This document shows positions 11,501 to 24,084 of a stretch of 64,000 bases of DNA, piece after piece. Each line of letters begins with the position of its first letter. The stretch's first letter is position 1. A program made the translations under genes and the position numbers. Origin of the DNA: Pomacea canaliculata (lineage: Eukaryota; Mollusca; Gastropoda; Architaenioglossa; Ampullariidae); assembly GCF_003073045.1 (NCBI RefSeq), contig NC_037593.1, forward strand, positions 5,013,525-5,077,524, in the 5' to 3' direction. The notes under the pieces are model-generated. The model was not told the origin of the DNA and did not search any database. It worked only from the letters and a program-made list of their open reading frames with translations.

Positions 11501-14215
11501 GGTGGTCGTCGCCACCTTGTGTCTCGTCGTCTTCACCGTCGACTTTATCCTCAGGTGTGGTGTCTAATGCTGACGATGTTCTTTATATAAAACGAGAAGG
11601 TAGTCCAGTAACCATTTATTTTTCTCGTACTCACATCTGCCTTTTCTCGACAAGGACAAACCATCTTTTAACAATTTATTGTTGCCAACTACTTCAAGAA
11701 CGAGAGGATGGCAAACAGAGGTGTACACAATGTTAACTAGGTTTGTTAATGAGACGGTGGCCTTGGCTTCGAACGCGTGGGTTTGAATCTCATTATATCA
11801 AAGGATGTAAAGCTTAAACCCGAAAGCTAACGTGTCAATGTTTACATCTTTATTGTCAGCACGGACCTGAAAATAGCCGCTGGCAAAGATCGTTACGAAT
11901 ATAATGCATTTTGCCGGTGATATCCTGACAGACATAATGGCTGCAGTTGTCAGGGAAGCTCGGAGATGGGTCATCGTCGTGACTCCACTAATCCTGGCAG
12001 ACTAGGGAGGGAGCCTCAGTTTGATCTGCGAGCTCTTTTGTACCTCGCTTCTCACGCGCAGAATTATTTCACGAAGTCTCGCGAACCTTCCCGCGAGTCC
12101 CCGAGATTCGAGAAGTCAATTTTTTCTACGAACTCGCAATCTGGAAGATCTCGAAAAGGAATGTTTATTTTGGGAACACCTTGCATCAGTCTTTCGTTCC
12201 AGCTCCCTCCCTCCTCCACCTTATTCTCTCCCCTTTCCGATGGCGATTTCCGGTGGCTGTCATGTCACGTGATAGATTTGCACGTGTTTCCTGTTCAGCC
12301 AGGGACGTGCAGCAGTCGTAAAAAGTGGATCATATGGAGGATGTATTTTGTGTCTTGTTCACAAGCTCTTTAAGTCTGATTTGTCACCGTCTTAAGCCGA
12401 GGCTGAGCAGCCTGCCGGTAACAGCAGTAGATGTATGGGTTGATGGGGGGCTGGGGTGGATGGGTGGCAGATGGAGGAGGAGGGTGTTTTAATGCCGGCA
12501 TTGCGAGGTCTTTCGCCTTGATGATAACATCAGATGGCCAAGACGTAAAAATACAGATATCAATTGTGTGACAGCTGAGAGGGATTAAAAATGCTAATCA
12601 CCACTTGTTCGTCCAGTTCGTGGGACCTTCAGTCAGCTTGCCTTTCATATTATGAACTCGCCTCACCGTGGGCTGCTGACGTCTCCCTGAAAAACATTGA
12701 CTGTCGCTCTATCATGTCAGCTTCCTTTATTCCTTCATCGACCTGGTTCAACGGATTTGGTCAGCATTAAGCCTTAGTAAGATCGATCCACGGATCAGTG
12801 GAATTTTATGCATTTCTCATGCAGATTCAACTGTCAATATTTATTTGTTTGTTTGTGCGTGTGTGTGTAGAAGACAGAGGGGGGAGGGATAGGTTGGTGA
12901 GGTGTGGGTCACATGTCGAGCTAGTTGTCGTTACATACACGATCCAGTCTCTCTTTGTGTCTTGGAATTTTTTCCAGCTGAAATACGTTCCTGGTTCAGA
13001 TATTAGATGTGGAATGTTCTTTGTGTAAAACCCCGCACTCTGAATGATGATGATGATGATGATGACTACGACGACAACTATCATGATGATGTATAAAAGC
13101 TTTCCAAAAATTATGCACTCGGCTCAGTCTTACATGCCATTGCCCTATGTATGTGTTTGTATATGTGTATGCATATGCATGAGTCAATGTGTGTTTGTGT
13201 GCATATGGATGACCGTGGTATGTGTATGTATAGATGTGTATACATAGCCGTGTATATATTTATTATGTATGCATGTCTATATATTCATGTTTGTACATAT
13301 GTGAATATGTGTGTACGTGTATAAATACATGCGTGTGTCCAGGTTCCTCGTGAGTCGCGAGAAGGACGTCTTCGCAAGACAGCTGCTGAATTGGCTGGAC
13401 CTGGTTGTCATAGCAGCCGAATGGCTTGGGCTTCTTCTTCATGCACCAGGACACCGTAGTCCTTGCCGTCGTGGGTGAGGCTTGCCGCCTGGTGTCCTAC
13501 TTCCGTTTTTTCAGGTAAAACGAAAAACTTTTGTCAACATCGCCATTCAGCACTAAGCAGAAGAAAGTATTTTTATAGACAGTGGATGAATCCACCACAG
13601 TGTGTCCCTCACCTCTAACCCTGAAGAACACGGAAGAAAAATATTCGGCTTCATGCTTATTCTGTTAAAGACCAAGAAAGAACATTCAAGAAGAAAACTG
13701 TGATGTGAATTAAACGAGATGCTCGTTCTTGACTTGGTTCACAGGTTCTACCGCCTGGGGTGGAGGTCGGACGAGGTGCGGCTGCTGAAGCTGTGTCTCG
13801 TGGACTGCCGCAAGGAGTTGCTCATGCTCATCGTCATCATCGCCATCGCCGGCGCTGGCTTCGCCATCTTCATCTACGTGGTGGAGATCTTTGAGCCTCT
13901 CACCTTCCGTAACCTGCTCGTGGCCTTTTGGTGGTCCATCATCACCTTGACCTCAGTGGGTTACGGTGACGTCGTGCCGACCTCTACCAGGGTCGGCTTG
14001 TCAGCGGGGCGTGCGCGGTCACCGGAATGCTGGTCGTGGCTCTTCCGATAGCCGTCATCGCCACTAACTTCGGCGACTACCACTCTCTGTACAGGGAGAT
14101 GCGGGCGCTGATGGAAAGAAGGAAGGATGCTGCTTTGAGAGAGAAGAAGAAAGCAAAAACAAACCAAGTAGCGCCCTCTGTCGTCAATAAAAAAATCCAG
14201 ATGACAAAGTTTTGA
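8524..14215 (+). CDS. Voltage-gated potassium channel subunit (Kv, Shaw-like)
   Basis: Five coding exons: 8524-8846, 9950-10198, 11280-11554, 13343-13514 and 13745-14215. Junction phases match (0, 0, 2, 2), giving about 496 residues. The order is that of a Kv alpha subunit. The T1 domain (about residues 14-108) has the zinc motif H-x5-C-x20-CC of non-Shaker Kv channels. S1 opens exon 3 and S2 closes it. S3 is in exon 4, S4 spans the exon 4/5 join, S5 follows, then a pore with TSVGYGD and S6. The product should sit in the plasma membrane and pass K+ as a tetramer. Two features are odd. S4 has R-S-R-R-R at every third position, so one charge is lost. The S6 hinge reads PIAVIATNF instead of PVPVIVxNF. 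Three single-base changes break the frame: a base missing near 8716 (before VFGYI), an extra G near 13426 (GGG in EWLG), and a base missing near 14002 (before SGACAV). Each fits a miscounted G run. A pseudogene or a modifier subunit is possible. Confidence 0.85.
9305..9555 (+). mobile_element. tRNA-derived SINE in Kv intron 1
   Basis: Two B-box-like stretches (GCGTTCGAATCCGG and ACGGTTCGATACCCG) are followed by a non-tRNA body rich in GGGGGAGGATAGTGCAGC and CCACCCTCGAAAAAGTG. A pol III-type head joined to an unrelated body is the SINE pattern. It differs from the SINE at 10380. The boundaries are approximate. Confidence 0.6.
10380..10555 (+). mobile_element. tRNA-derived SINE, copy 2, in Kv intron 2
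   Basis: An A-box-like TGGTACAACGGTTAGCGCC is followed about 40 bp later by a B-box-like CCTGGGTTCAGATCTCG. The body carries GGCACGCTGTTCTTTCTCTTC and the tail GCTGACTCGGCGTAAAACC. The same motif order is found in reverse at 3225-3400, so this is a repeated family and not a tRNA gene. Confidence 0.7.
13042..13066. repeat. (TGA)n microsatellite in Kv intron 3
   Basis: About eight TGA/ATG triplets, followed by related ACGACGAC and ATGATG sequence up to about 13095. Confidence 0.85.
13140..13335. repeat. TGTATG/TATGTG-rich tract in Kv intron 3
   Basis: A degenerate alternating purine-pyrimidine tract of TGTATG, TATGTG and CATATG words. It runs to within a few bases of the exon 4 acceptor (AG at 13341-13342), so the pyrimidine tract of that acceptor lies inside the repeat. 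Confidence 0.7.
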
Positions 14216-14466
14216 ACACTCTCTCCATCAGTTGCCAAACCGTACTTCACGCTGTGCAAAAAAGACCTGGGATGGGGCGGGGGAATAATGGAATGAACTG
14301 TTTGGTTTTACCTTTGTTTCAGGCTATAAAAGCTGTGTACAGTGTTAGATACCAAACTCACCCACTGTTTGTTCTGTTTAAGATTAATAATCACTGTATT
14401 CTTGAAGACTCCGTCTGGTCGTGAACTTTCATATATGATACATTTGTGTAAAGATGTATAACACAC

Positions 14467-14472
14467 ATTAAA
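14467..14472 (+). terminator. Probable poly(A) signal of the Kv gene
   Basis: ATTAAA lies 252 bases after the stop codon and is followed by a GT-rich element (TG repeat at 14491-14510), as expected for a cleavage site. Confidence 0.5.
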
Positions 14473-14490
14473 ACTCACTGCTTGTCATTT

Positions 14491-14510
14491 TGTGTGTGTG
14501 TGTGTGTGTG
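14491..14510. repeat. (TG)10 microsatellite
   Basis: Ten uninterrupted TG dinucleotides just downstream of the ATTAAA at 14467. Confidence 0.9.
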
Positions 14511-17500
14511 TTTTATGTCTATGAGAGAGAAATAGTTTACTTAGTGGAAGAGGTGTAGACTTTGCGTTTTGTTTATCTTGAAGCACCGGATGCTTTCCTC
14601 GGTCAGCCTCTCTCCCGTGATGACCCATTTTATCTCATTCCACGCTCCTCTTACATGTGACAGGCCTTCACAATTTTATAGAGGAAATCCACTACTTGCC
14701 ATTTACTTTATCTATTCTGAAACCTAGCAGCTAAGAGCACAGCTGTTCTCTTCATATGCAGGTTCCTCTCGTTTACTTTTTGAGAGCGCATCTCGGACCC
14801 CAACAAAGGATGGACAACAACAGCAGGAAGCTCTGTCTTTATTGCCACTTCGCCTTTTCCTGACCTCATCTTAAAGGTTGCATATACTTAGTGGCAACAG
14901 GTTGAAGAGCTTCGCAGCTCTTCAGGTCGGCCACGTCACAGGGTCCTTTAAGATGCATTTATCTTCAGATGTTGAGATTTACTCGAGCACGTCACAGCAC
15001 GTCACGGCGGCCAGACCTAGCAGCTCCTACTATTGTCGAGGGCTCAGCATGATACTTGAAGTTAAAGTACAAGATGACCTGTTTAGCGATGTACCATGTA
15101 ACCTGATAGACTGTCTCGGATCCATCGAACCCCTTGCTTCGCATCATCTCATTCTTCTCTCTCCCCCTCTTGTGCTATGTTCAGTTCTTAACCTCCTTTT
15201 AGGAATAGTACATCCTTCAGAGCCCGTCAACATCATTTACTTTTTCCATTGCCACGTTCGAAGCGAGGTTCTTTAAGTAAAAAACTTTTTTTTAAACCTC
15301 GCACAACTGTCATATTTCTCTGCAACATAGCATCTTGCGGTTTGGAAAAGTTTCTGGATGAGGTTTTATTATTATTATCGCTGCTTATTACTTACCGGCC
15401 AGTCAAACACAGCAGGTAGGTCAAGCGTGCAGCATAATGTGCGCCCGTCATGGTTACAAACAGTTCTCAAAGGTCGGTTTTTACCTGGCCAGGTCGGGCA
15501 CACGCTGGGCTGCACACAGTTCAGAGGTCATTGCCTCCACCGGCCTCAAAGCACGCTACAGTCTCGACACGAATCCCAGCTGCAGGTGAGGACAAGGATT
15601 TCGTCCACGACGATCACCTGCAGGTTTGACATGGACATAAAGTCGATTTTCCGCTTGAAATCTTTATTTGATCATTCAGTTTACATGCGCTGTAGAAAAA
15701 AAAAATCCCGTTTTTGTTGCGAACTTTGCCTTTTGAGAGGACGAGGCTATATTGGGCACATTGATTGCTGCACGTGCAGGAAATTACAGGCAATGAGAGT
15801 TATGGCGTGGCCGATTATGCTTTTGCTTTTTTCATTTTATCTGGAGTTTTGAGATTTCTGTAATTTTCTCCTCAGCACACTTGAAACATTTTTTTGTGTT
15901 TAATTAATGGCCTTTCGCATTATCTTTTTATTTCTTATTATTTGGGGAAAGAAATGGTAGGATGTGGAATCTTTCGAAATATTTTGTTCTTGATGTAGAC
16001 GACACCAGAGGATGTGCATGGTTCTTAGTGCATGTCACACCAAAAGATGTGTATTTTTTTTTTCATTATGCTACCGGTGGCTTTAAGTGAAAAAGAACTG
16101 AATAAGCCAAATTTATTTTCAGCATTGTGTCTTTGCGAATGTAAAATTGCCTTGGATCCAACTAACCCTGGCTTTAACTGGCAGCCATCTTTTCTTCCCT
16201 AAAATACTTTGCGCAGAACAATGTAGTAACAGGAGATGGCATCGATGAGAGAGAGAGAGTGGCATCTTCATTCTGAACTGTTGCGTGTGCGTTGTCGAAC
16301 ATGATATTTCAAATATTTCAATGCTTCTCTACTCTACCCCTCGCACAACTCAAATGAAGCGACAGACTGAAGGTCGACAATAAAACCAGTGATGGAAAAG
16401 TTAAGAGTCAACTGTCAGGGATGCAAAGTTTGTTTGAAACACATTCGTATCTTTGATCGTATCTACTGATATATATACACACAGTATATACTTTGAATTG
16501 ATGTCACCAAAACCTGTTGCTGTTACACTGCTGTCATGCGATATTTGATTGTTCGATGTTTAAGATGCTATTTTTTTTCAGAATAATGAGTGGAAGCGAC
16601 AAAAACAACATGAAAGAAAAACATTCATACAAAATAACAACTCTTGAGAGAAAAACGTACAGACAAAAGAAATCAGACTAGAGCAAAACCATGCTTCCTG
16701 AATATAAGAACACTCGAGGTAGAACGAGAAGAAAAGAGAAGAAAGCAAGTCTGTCTGTCTGTTAGACAAGTAAAGGAAGGAAGAAAGGAAGGAGACGCTT
16801 ACAGCTCAAACAATTTGTTAAGGATGATGCTTTGGATGATAAAGGTACATGAAATCTTGTGGACTCTAACAGAAAAGAGACACCTGCAGAAGGGGGAGAA
16901 GCAAATCAGTAAAACCTCCTAATTAAAACTTGCTAATCAATCAAAATCGGGTTGTAACTGAGGGAGGTCTTCATATGGAAATCGACTCACCTGCCTTCTT
17001 CCACGAACCATGACTTTAACCACCTACAAGTTCAAGTAGGTTTATTTAAATATTGAAAGTAAAGCTCTTTGCGGCCATTTCATAGTATTGTCGTTTTCAC
17101 TGTCAGTCGTTAATAAAGCACAAACAACTGATGTGCACTGGTAACAAACAACGACCAACGGGGGGACCGATCATATCTACTCTATTGGATGAAGTTGATG
17201 TGTATGTGTGAGAGGGCATAGGTGTGCGTGCCTGTTAAATGTTGTTATATGGGTATTTATGTTCAAATATACATTGTTATTTTTACATGTAAAATTATTT
17301 TATGAACTAAACAAAAATTTCTGACCATGTCGAACAAACGCCGTAAATCAAATTTACCCAGGACATGGCTAAATGAATGGCCAAGCAGCGACACCTGTTT
17401 AATATCAACTGAACATTATGGATACATCACCTTTAATACGAACATCAAACCTAGAATAAATGAAGACAAAAGATTAAAAAAAAATGTTTAGATTAAAGGT

Positions 17501-19384
17501 CACGTCTGTGCGCCATTTGTAATATTTGTTTTCTGAATGTGTATTGACAAACGTTAATTTGTGTTTAGTAAGATGGTGGCTGCACTTGTTCGAACAACTA
17601 ATTTCTCTGTTGGAAATATTTAATATCAATTGCTTGTGTCATTGGTGTCATTCTCAGATCGATTCATCTTTTGGGCCATGGCCGATCCGACTTTCGATGT
17701 TGGACACAAATTATTGCACTGTTTTGCATAAAAATATTTTCAAAATGGGAAAACTGTTTTAGTTCATATAGCAGAATATCAAGGAAAAAGCGACAAAATA
17801 ACTAGTTTTTAGTTTGGCAGTGCGTAATTTTCGGTTAAAGGGAGGTAGCTCCCACAAATCATGTATAATTTAAGAAAATGTATTACCTCCCTTGTCAAAG
17901 GCGGGCTTTAAGCTCCCGCTTAATGTTTTGTGCAGGCCGACAAAGGTCACACGCTTCTGTTATCTTCTGAGAAGAGCTCAAACAGTAAGTGATAAGGACA
18001 AGAGAAGAAATTCACCTGAACCTTCTGAAATATTTAGATTTGCAAACAAGGCCTTTGTCAGATTTTACACCCACATTTTTTAATAAAATCGCGTGTATCC
18101 GAGCTGTTGGGCGAGGGCTTTAATCTCTCCTCTCCATGAAAAGGGGATCGGTAAAGAAAACAAGTACAGAGAGATTTTATTTTACGCAGTTTTATTTACT
18201 TATTTTTGTTGTTTTCTCCAAGCTAACGTTGAACCTAATAACTGCGCTTTCAAGTTAACATTTTATTGTGTAGTTGGTTTTCGCTGTGTTGAGAAATGCT
18301 AACAGTTGGCAACCCCTCACCACAATGAAATAGTGTCCCGAATACTACTATCTTGAGTCATACTGAGTCCCAGTCGTCAACACTTTATCTTTGCTGAGAT
18401 ATAACAGATTAAGTGCCACTCACTGCTACCCAGTGTAAACTTGGAGCACGAGCAGTGTGATGGTCACTGTACCAAAGACACACACCACTTACTGTACGTC
18501 ACCAAATATCGTGCTCTTTCAATCTACCCATGTCATTGTCACAAACTCATCCCGCTCTCTGTACTCAAACTAGTGACTCGCCAGCAGTCAACTCTACAGT
18601 AGTGGTCAGTGCTTGTATGATTATTGTTTACAACAAGAGTCTTGACTCATAAAACTGACGGTAGGGCCACTTGAACAGGGTGGCGTGAGCCTGATAGCGC
18701 CAGAAGATGAAATACCTGAGCTTTTCTCTACCGGGTACCTGGCCGGTGGCCCTGCAAACAATCATGACTCGCCACAAGTCCAGCTTCCTGCTTTGTTACA
18801 TTGTAGTGGACGCCGCCTTGGACGTGTGTACACGTCTGGCTGACAACATCCACCCCTCGGGGTACACAGGCCGGCGTGTAGCCGGATACATTGTTTTGTC
18901 TGACGACACACTGTACGTGTTTCGACTGACCCGCAAACTACCACTGACACCTGAGTGGCTCAGGGTGGGCAGCGTTTTAAACAATCGGTTTGTTGGACAG
19001 TGTTGGTGCACGAGAAACAAAATGTCTGTTTCTTTTACTTTGCTTACTTTAATAAAAATCGTACACATAAAACAAATATATTGATTTTCCAGGGACAGAT
19101 ATTTTATATATATCCTCGCATTATTTTGTATGTGTGGTTGTGATTGTGATAAAAGAAAAATTTCTGTCCTGCTTGATTTGATTTGAAAGCCACCAACTTC
19201 CCAAACAGTCGATCATATCTTTAAAAACACGAGATTTGTTTTATCTCTTCAGGGTCTGTCTGTCTTTGGACGTGGACACAACTGTATATGATAGGTTTGA
19301 TTACAACGTCTCCACAGCCGTTGAGACCTGTCGGGTGTGAACGGAAGCCCTACTGAACTCTCGCCCGCAAAGGGAGGTCACCGC
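14511..19384. other. Intergenic spacer between the Kv and histidine-rich genes
   Basis: About 4.9 kb of mostly AT-rich DNA. The frame at 15358-15852 (164 residues) and the more GC-rich block at 18707-19084 (125 residues) stay open, but neither shows a known domain, a convincing start or splice support. A small inverted repeat lies at 17838-17893. Confidence 0.4.
17838..17893. repeat. Short inverted repeat (AAGGGAGGTA arms)
   Basis: AAGGGAGGTA at 17838-17847 and its exact complement TACCTCCCTT at 17884-17893 flank 36 bp. The form suits a small foldback or MITE remnant, or an RNA hairpin. Confidence 0.55.
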
Positions 19385-19393
19385 TATATATAT
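19385..19393 (+). promoter_or_regulatory. TATA box of the histidine-rich protein gene
   Basis: TATATATAT lies in a GC-richer setting 80-88 bases before the start codon. This puts transcription start near 19415-19420 and leaves a 5' UTR of about 55 bases, a normal layout for a highly expressed secreted-protein gene. Confidence 0.6.
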
Positions 19394-19472
19394 CCTGCTC
19401 GCGTGTAGTACAGGGCATGCGCAGTCTTCTCATTTCCTCCCGTGGTTACTGACACAGAAAGCAAAAGGTGAC

Positions 19473-22400
19473 ATGGCGAAAGTGAAGTTGGTTGCCTGCC
19501 TGGCTGTCCTGTCTCTACTTGCGACAGGTATGTACATGAGTGTTTCACTGTATGTCACATATATTTATGTATGAGTACTTCACTATGTAGGTAGGACCAT
19601 CTACCATTACGATGAGTAGGTGAACTAGAATGTTGTCGAGGGGTATGTGCAGAGATGGTCAGCGAGTTTGTTGTGTTGTTTTCTTTGGGTTTTTTTTTTT
19701 TTTTTTTTGCTTGGTAAGCGACGAGTGATGGCAGGACACTGCGTACATGACTGATGTGGACCAGACAGTCGAGTGATGGAGCTGCTTTCAGTTTTGTAGG
19801 GGACAGGTAGCTGATTCATTTCTCCCCTGTTTTTCTCTCTCTCTCCTTTTCCAAGTATTTCCTTACTTTCTTCTCTTCTTGTGGTTTCCGGGTGTTTAAA
19901 GGATTGTACATGACACAAACAAGCATGGCGATTTAGTGAGTTCGATGCTGATGACGAGAACCGGGAAGACCAAAGCATCTTTTTAATCCTGACTCCAGGC
20001 TTGATACTCCTGGGTAGAGAGGGGTTGTTGAAAAGCTGGCTTGCTGGGGGATTACTGTTGTTTACTGAACACAAGACCTTGTGAGGGATTGTAATGCTAC
20101 CCCAAGGCGGATATTTGGTCGTACAGGTTAGTCGGTTGGTTTATTTATTTTAGGAGAGGTCTTCTACCGGTGGTGTGATTTTAGCATGAACGATGGCGAG
20201 GACGAACACTCTTCTACCATTAGGACCGCGAACTTATTAGTTTGGTGTGGGCCTGCCAAGACAACTGCAGGTGAAACTATGAATACAGTAAATCCAGATT
20301 TTTTTTTCGGAGCAACACAAATTTATATTTAGTGAATCGCGGAATATTGAAGGGCAAGAAAAGAATGTCCATTACAGGATACAGAAGATACATACACCTA
20401 CGATCACACGCCCAATGTCCGGGACGGAATTACCTTCTTGGCTTGGTCTGCGCATGCGCATAAAGACAGTTCTTTACCGCGCTGTATTGTCGTCTACACA
20501 ATAAAACAAACAGTGGACGATAATTCACATGCGTATGGCGATCAGGTTTCTCTGGCAGTGAAAAGATTGAACAAAGACTAGACGAACGTTGACGAGAAAA
20601 GACGAAAACCGATTTTTTTAAAAATTAATGAACTTTGTTCTTATGCAAGACTTTAGCAAAGCGTTTGTTTGAGTTTTGTGAAGATGGGTTTTGTTTATCT
20701 TTATTAAATCCTTTTGTAATAATTGTGAACCTTCAGAATCCGCAGCAATAGAAAGTAACCGTTGAGGAGGCGACGATGGACGCTGTGCACACCAGTTGAT
20801 CGCCAACCTCTCGCTGTGATGTGACCCTAAAGGTCAGGCCTGTCCCACGTTCCCCAAAACTAAGGTTACAGGTGCAGCGACTCAAAATGGCTTTGGAGGA
20901 GACAAGCACAACTTGAGGTTGATGACATTCCTGTCTCCTGACGCCAGTGTGACTGACACTCCTTGGCCACGTGCTGTTTTCCCATCTTTATGTTTATGTT
21001 CACGATTATCAGGTGCGGAAAAGGCTAAAGGGTATTTACAACCGGACATATTCTTGACTAAGTACATTGTGGTGTGTAGGGGTCAGGAGGTGGGTGGGTA
21101 CATTTTGTACATGATCTCCACATAAAAAATTGTTATAGTCTCACGTTCTATAAAACCAGTCCGTTGAAGGCTTTCAAACGAACGTTTGCAGTAATGCGGA
21201 GGTTCTCAGGGTTATTTACTGCTCACACTGTCAGGAGGAAGTAGAGTTTGATCCCTTGCCGAGCCCCACTATCGTTCTAACTGGTAGAAAGTCTATTTAA
21301 TCTCACTCTTCACCGATGGTTCAAGAGAACAAGTTAAGTGACCCAATCATTAACAGTCCTTAGAGGTCCACTACACACAAATAGAAAGAGAGTAGAAAGT
21401 GAAATGAAGCAAGTGGTGAGGACGAATAACTGGAACTGCACTTTTATTTCATCCAACGCAGGGTTACACCTTCGTTGTCATAAGGAATGGGTGGGGAATC
21501 TTTTTTTTTTTCATCCAACTGTTTAAAATTTGTAAAGCATATGTTTACATAGTTAGAAAGTTCATAAAGAAGACAGCGTATCTAGTAACAAAACATTTTT
21601 TTTCTCAAAGTGTCTGTCCGTCATGTACTCAAATATGTTCTGTTTATCCCATATTGGACTTTCTTTTGTTGTCTCTAGAAATTTACCGTTCTCTACCCCT
21701 GACTTAAACAGACTTGCATCCGAACTTGAATGAATTTTTCAGTCTAGTTGTCGCATTGTGTACAAGCCGGCTTTAGTGAAACATGTTGACCCATCAGTCA
21801 AACTGTCAAAAGGCGCCGCGAGAAGGTCGAGGTCGCGATCCTGGTCGGTCAAGTAAGTGTAAGAGTAAAGGTCACCGATGTTTGAGTTGTGTATGTACAG
21901 ACTGTAGACTGTAGGGTGTAGACGAAGTGTTCAACCCGTTAAATGTGGCAGCCGACCTTCTGGAGTCAATAATGGAGGCGTGTGTGCGTGTTCACTTTGT
22001 GTTCAAGGTCTTAATTCATTTTTGTCAAGTTCTAGAACATTTCGTCGGTTCGGAGACAACAAAATAAATCGGTTTGGCTAAGTTCTGTCTTTAACCTGAC
22101 TGGTCGGTTAAAAAAGAGGAGTGAAGTAGGTAGTAGGTCTGGAGGAAAACTCAAAACCCAACACACTCAGTTCAAAGTCTTCGTTTCAAAGATATGCTAA
22201 CGAGATAGGAGCATGCCCTCAAGGAATTCTCACACTCTCTACTCTCCACCTGCTTATATACACCGAGAGCAAAGGGTTGTCGACAGGCACATCAGACAAC
22301 AATTATTTTTATTTTCTTGACCCAAGGTCCCTGCCAGTTATAAAGCAATAGAGGGACATAGCTTGAGGGGCAAACACTGTGACGACAGAGAATTAAAGTG

Positions 22401-24084
22401 TTTTGAGGCTTTGATGGGCGAAGCTTTTTTTTTTAATCAGTTGAGATGTTATAGGCGAATGTTTTCATACAGACCAGCAAAGGAGGCTGGTGAACAACTA
22501 TACTGAGTGTACATCATACACCATTCAACGCTGTACGTTACTCAGGAATGCGCGCGGTGTGCGCCGCGTAGACGTCACGTAAACCTCACGTAGTCACAGC
22601 AACACGGCAAACACAGCAACTGCACGTGAAGTTGTGGGTCAAAGGCAAGGGTTGCACAACCCGATGACAGAGTATGATGGCAGCTCACGCTTTCCCGTAG
22701 GAGAGAGAGAGAAAGAAAGAGAAGAGATGAGATTTAATGGTTTTTGAAACTTAAAATTGCTGCTGAACAAGCTTAGCATGTAGATTCTCTCTTTTTGTCA
22801 CAGTTAACGTGACATGACACTGTCACGCAGTGTCACAAGCGGCGCTCTCATGTATTTTTGTTGTTGCAGTCATCCTGGCAGATGACAGCGAGAACAGCGT
22901 CGATGTCGACAAACCGTCGCACGGTCCAGACGGCCATTTCCTCAAGGACCGCCTACGCAGTCACGTGACCACCCACACCGGCGACAAAAGAAAGTCAGGT
23001 GAAGGTCACCGCAATGGCGGCCACGGCCACAGCAACAACCACAACCACCACAAGGGCCATGGAGTGGGCAAGTTCAGAGTTGGCGACGGGGAGCACAAGG
23101 CCATGGAGGAGGAGAACCACCTCCTGAGGTCAGCCACCGACAGCTAGACGGTTGAAAACTCTCTCCCCTCCCAGTCCATGTTCAGCCCCTCATGACAATA
23201 TAAATATAAAAGTCTTGCCCCGATTTTCCAGTTTCCATGTTAATTTCTGAATTCTTTCCATGTTTGGTATATATATATACTGTTAAAAGCATTTGAAGCA
23301 TGTTTGTTTCTATGTGTGACACAGAGCTAGACTACCTCATTAATTTTTATACTATGGAGTGATATTAACATGTAATACATTTATTATTGTTATTATTTAG
23401 ACGGTATCGATGTTCCAGTTGATTAGCAATGCTTCCTGTGCAGTGAACCTGCGGTAAAACACTCAAAGCCGTTTGCTCATCACGGACACAACTCGAAGCA
23501 CGCGGGCAAACACCACATGTCACGTGATGGCTTCCATCCTAAGCCCGTGGACCCGAAGTTCGGCGCCTTCCGCCATCGGAACGAGCATCGACAGGTCAAC
23601 AGGCGAGTACCAGACGTGAAGGTTCATGGTCATGGTCACTCCAGCAACTTCAAAGCGAGCCACCATGTTGGAGAGAACCGACACGGTACGACAGGCATTT
23701 CTGAAACTTCCTCTCTTCTTCTCCCGAGCTGTATTATAACTGGATTTATATTATTTAGCAACTGTGTAAGATTTATAATGTATCGTATTTATTTCGTATC
23801 ATAAAGGGGCGTAATTCATAGCTGAGTTAAACGATAACCGTTCAAAAGCAGTTTTAGTTTCAAATTGTTTCATTAGCAAAACTGAAATTTTGATTTGAAC
23901 ATTAATTGGGTTAGTTAATTTTAAATGCTCTGTCGTATATGCGACAGTTATTCGATTGTAAATCTGTAAATAGATTGGAGGAGTTCTTCTAATGTAAGCA
24001 ACAGTTAAGAAGTTAGAAATAAGAAATATATTCAAAACCATTATCTCATTCCACGCAGGTTCTGCAAATCATATTCGTCACTAG
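19473..24084 (+). CDS. Secreted histidine-rich protein, 194 residues
   Basis: Four exons join in matching phases: 19473-19527 (phase 1), 22870-23128 (phase 2), 23444-23688 (phase 1) and 24059-24084 ending in TAG. Together they make exactly 195 codons. Residues 1-22 are a signal peptide with basic start MAKVK, a leucine-rich core and probable cleavage after VILA. I count 31 His among 194 residues, in groups such as GHRNGGHGHSNNHNHHKGHG in exon 2 and KVHGHGHSSN in exon 3. The mature chain has no Cys, Tyr or Trp and many Lys and Arg, including a DKRK site. The composition suggests a secreted metal-binding or matrix protein, but I recognise no family. If the 23129 donor (GTCAGC) is not used, exon 2 reads on to a TAG at 23145-23147 and gives about 110 residues. 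The first intron is 3.3 kb. Confidence 0.75.

Noticed and set aside
8524-14215. Kv gene as a dead pseudogene
   Set aside because: All splice sites, the selectivity filter and transmembrane segments are intact, and the three breaks are all one-base G-run differences like those in the neighbouring genes. Consensus error is more likely, though not proven.
15358-15852. 164-residue open frame
   Set aside because: No recognisable domain, no good start context, mixed composition and no poly(A) or splice partners.
18707-19084. 125-residue open frame in a GC-richer patch
   Set aside because: Looks partly coding in composition but has no family match I know and loses composition after about 18990. 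It may be a repeat fragment.
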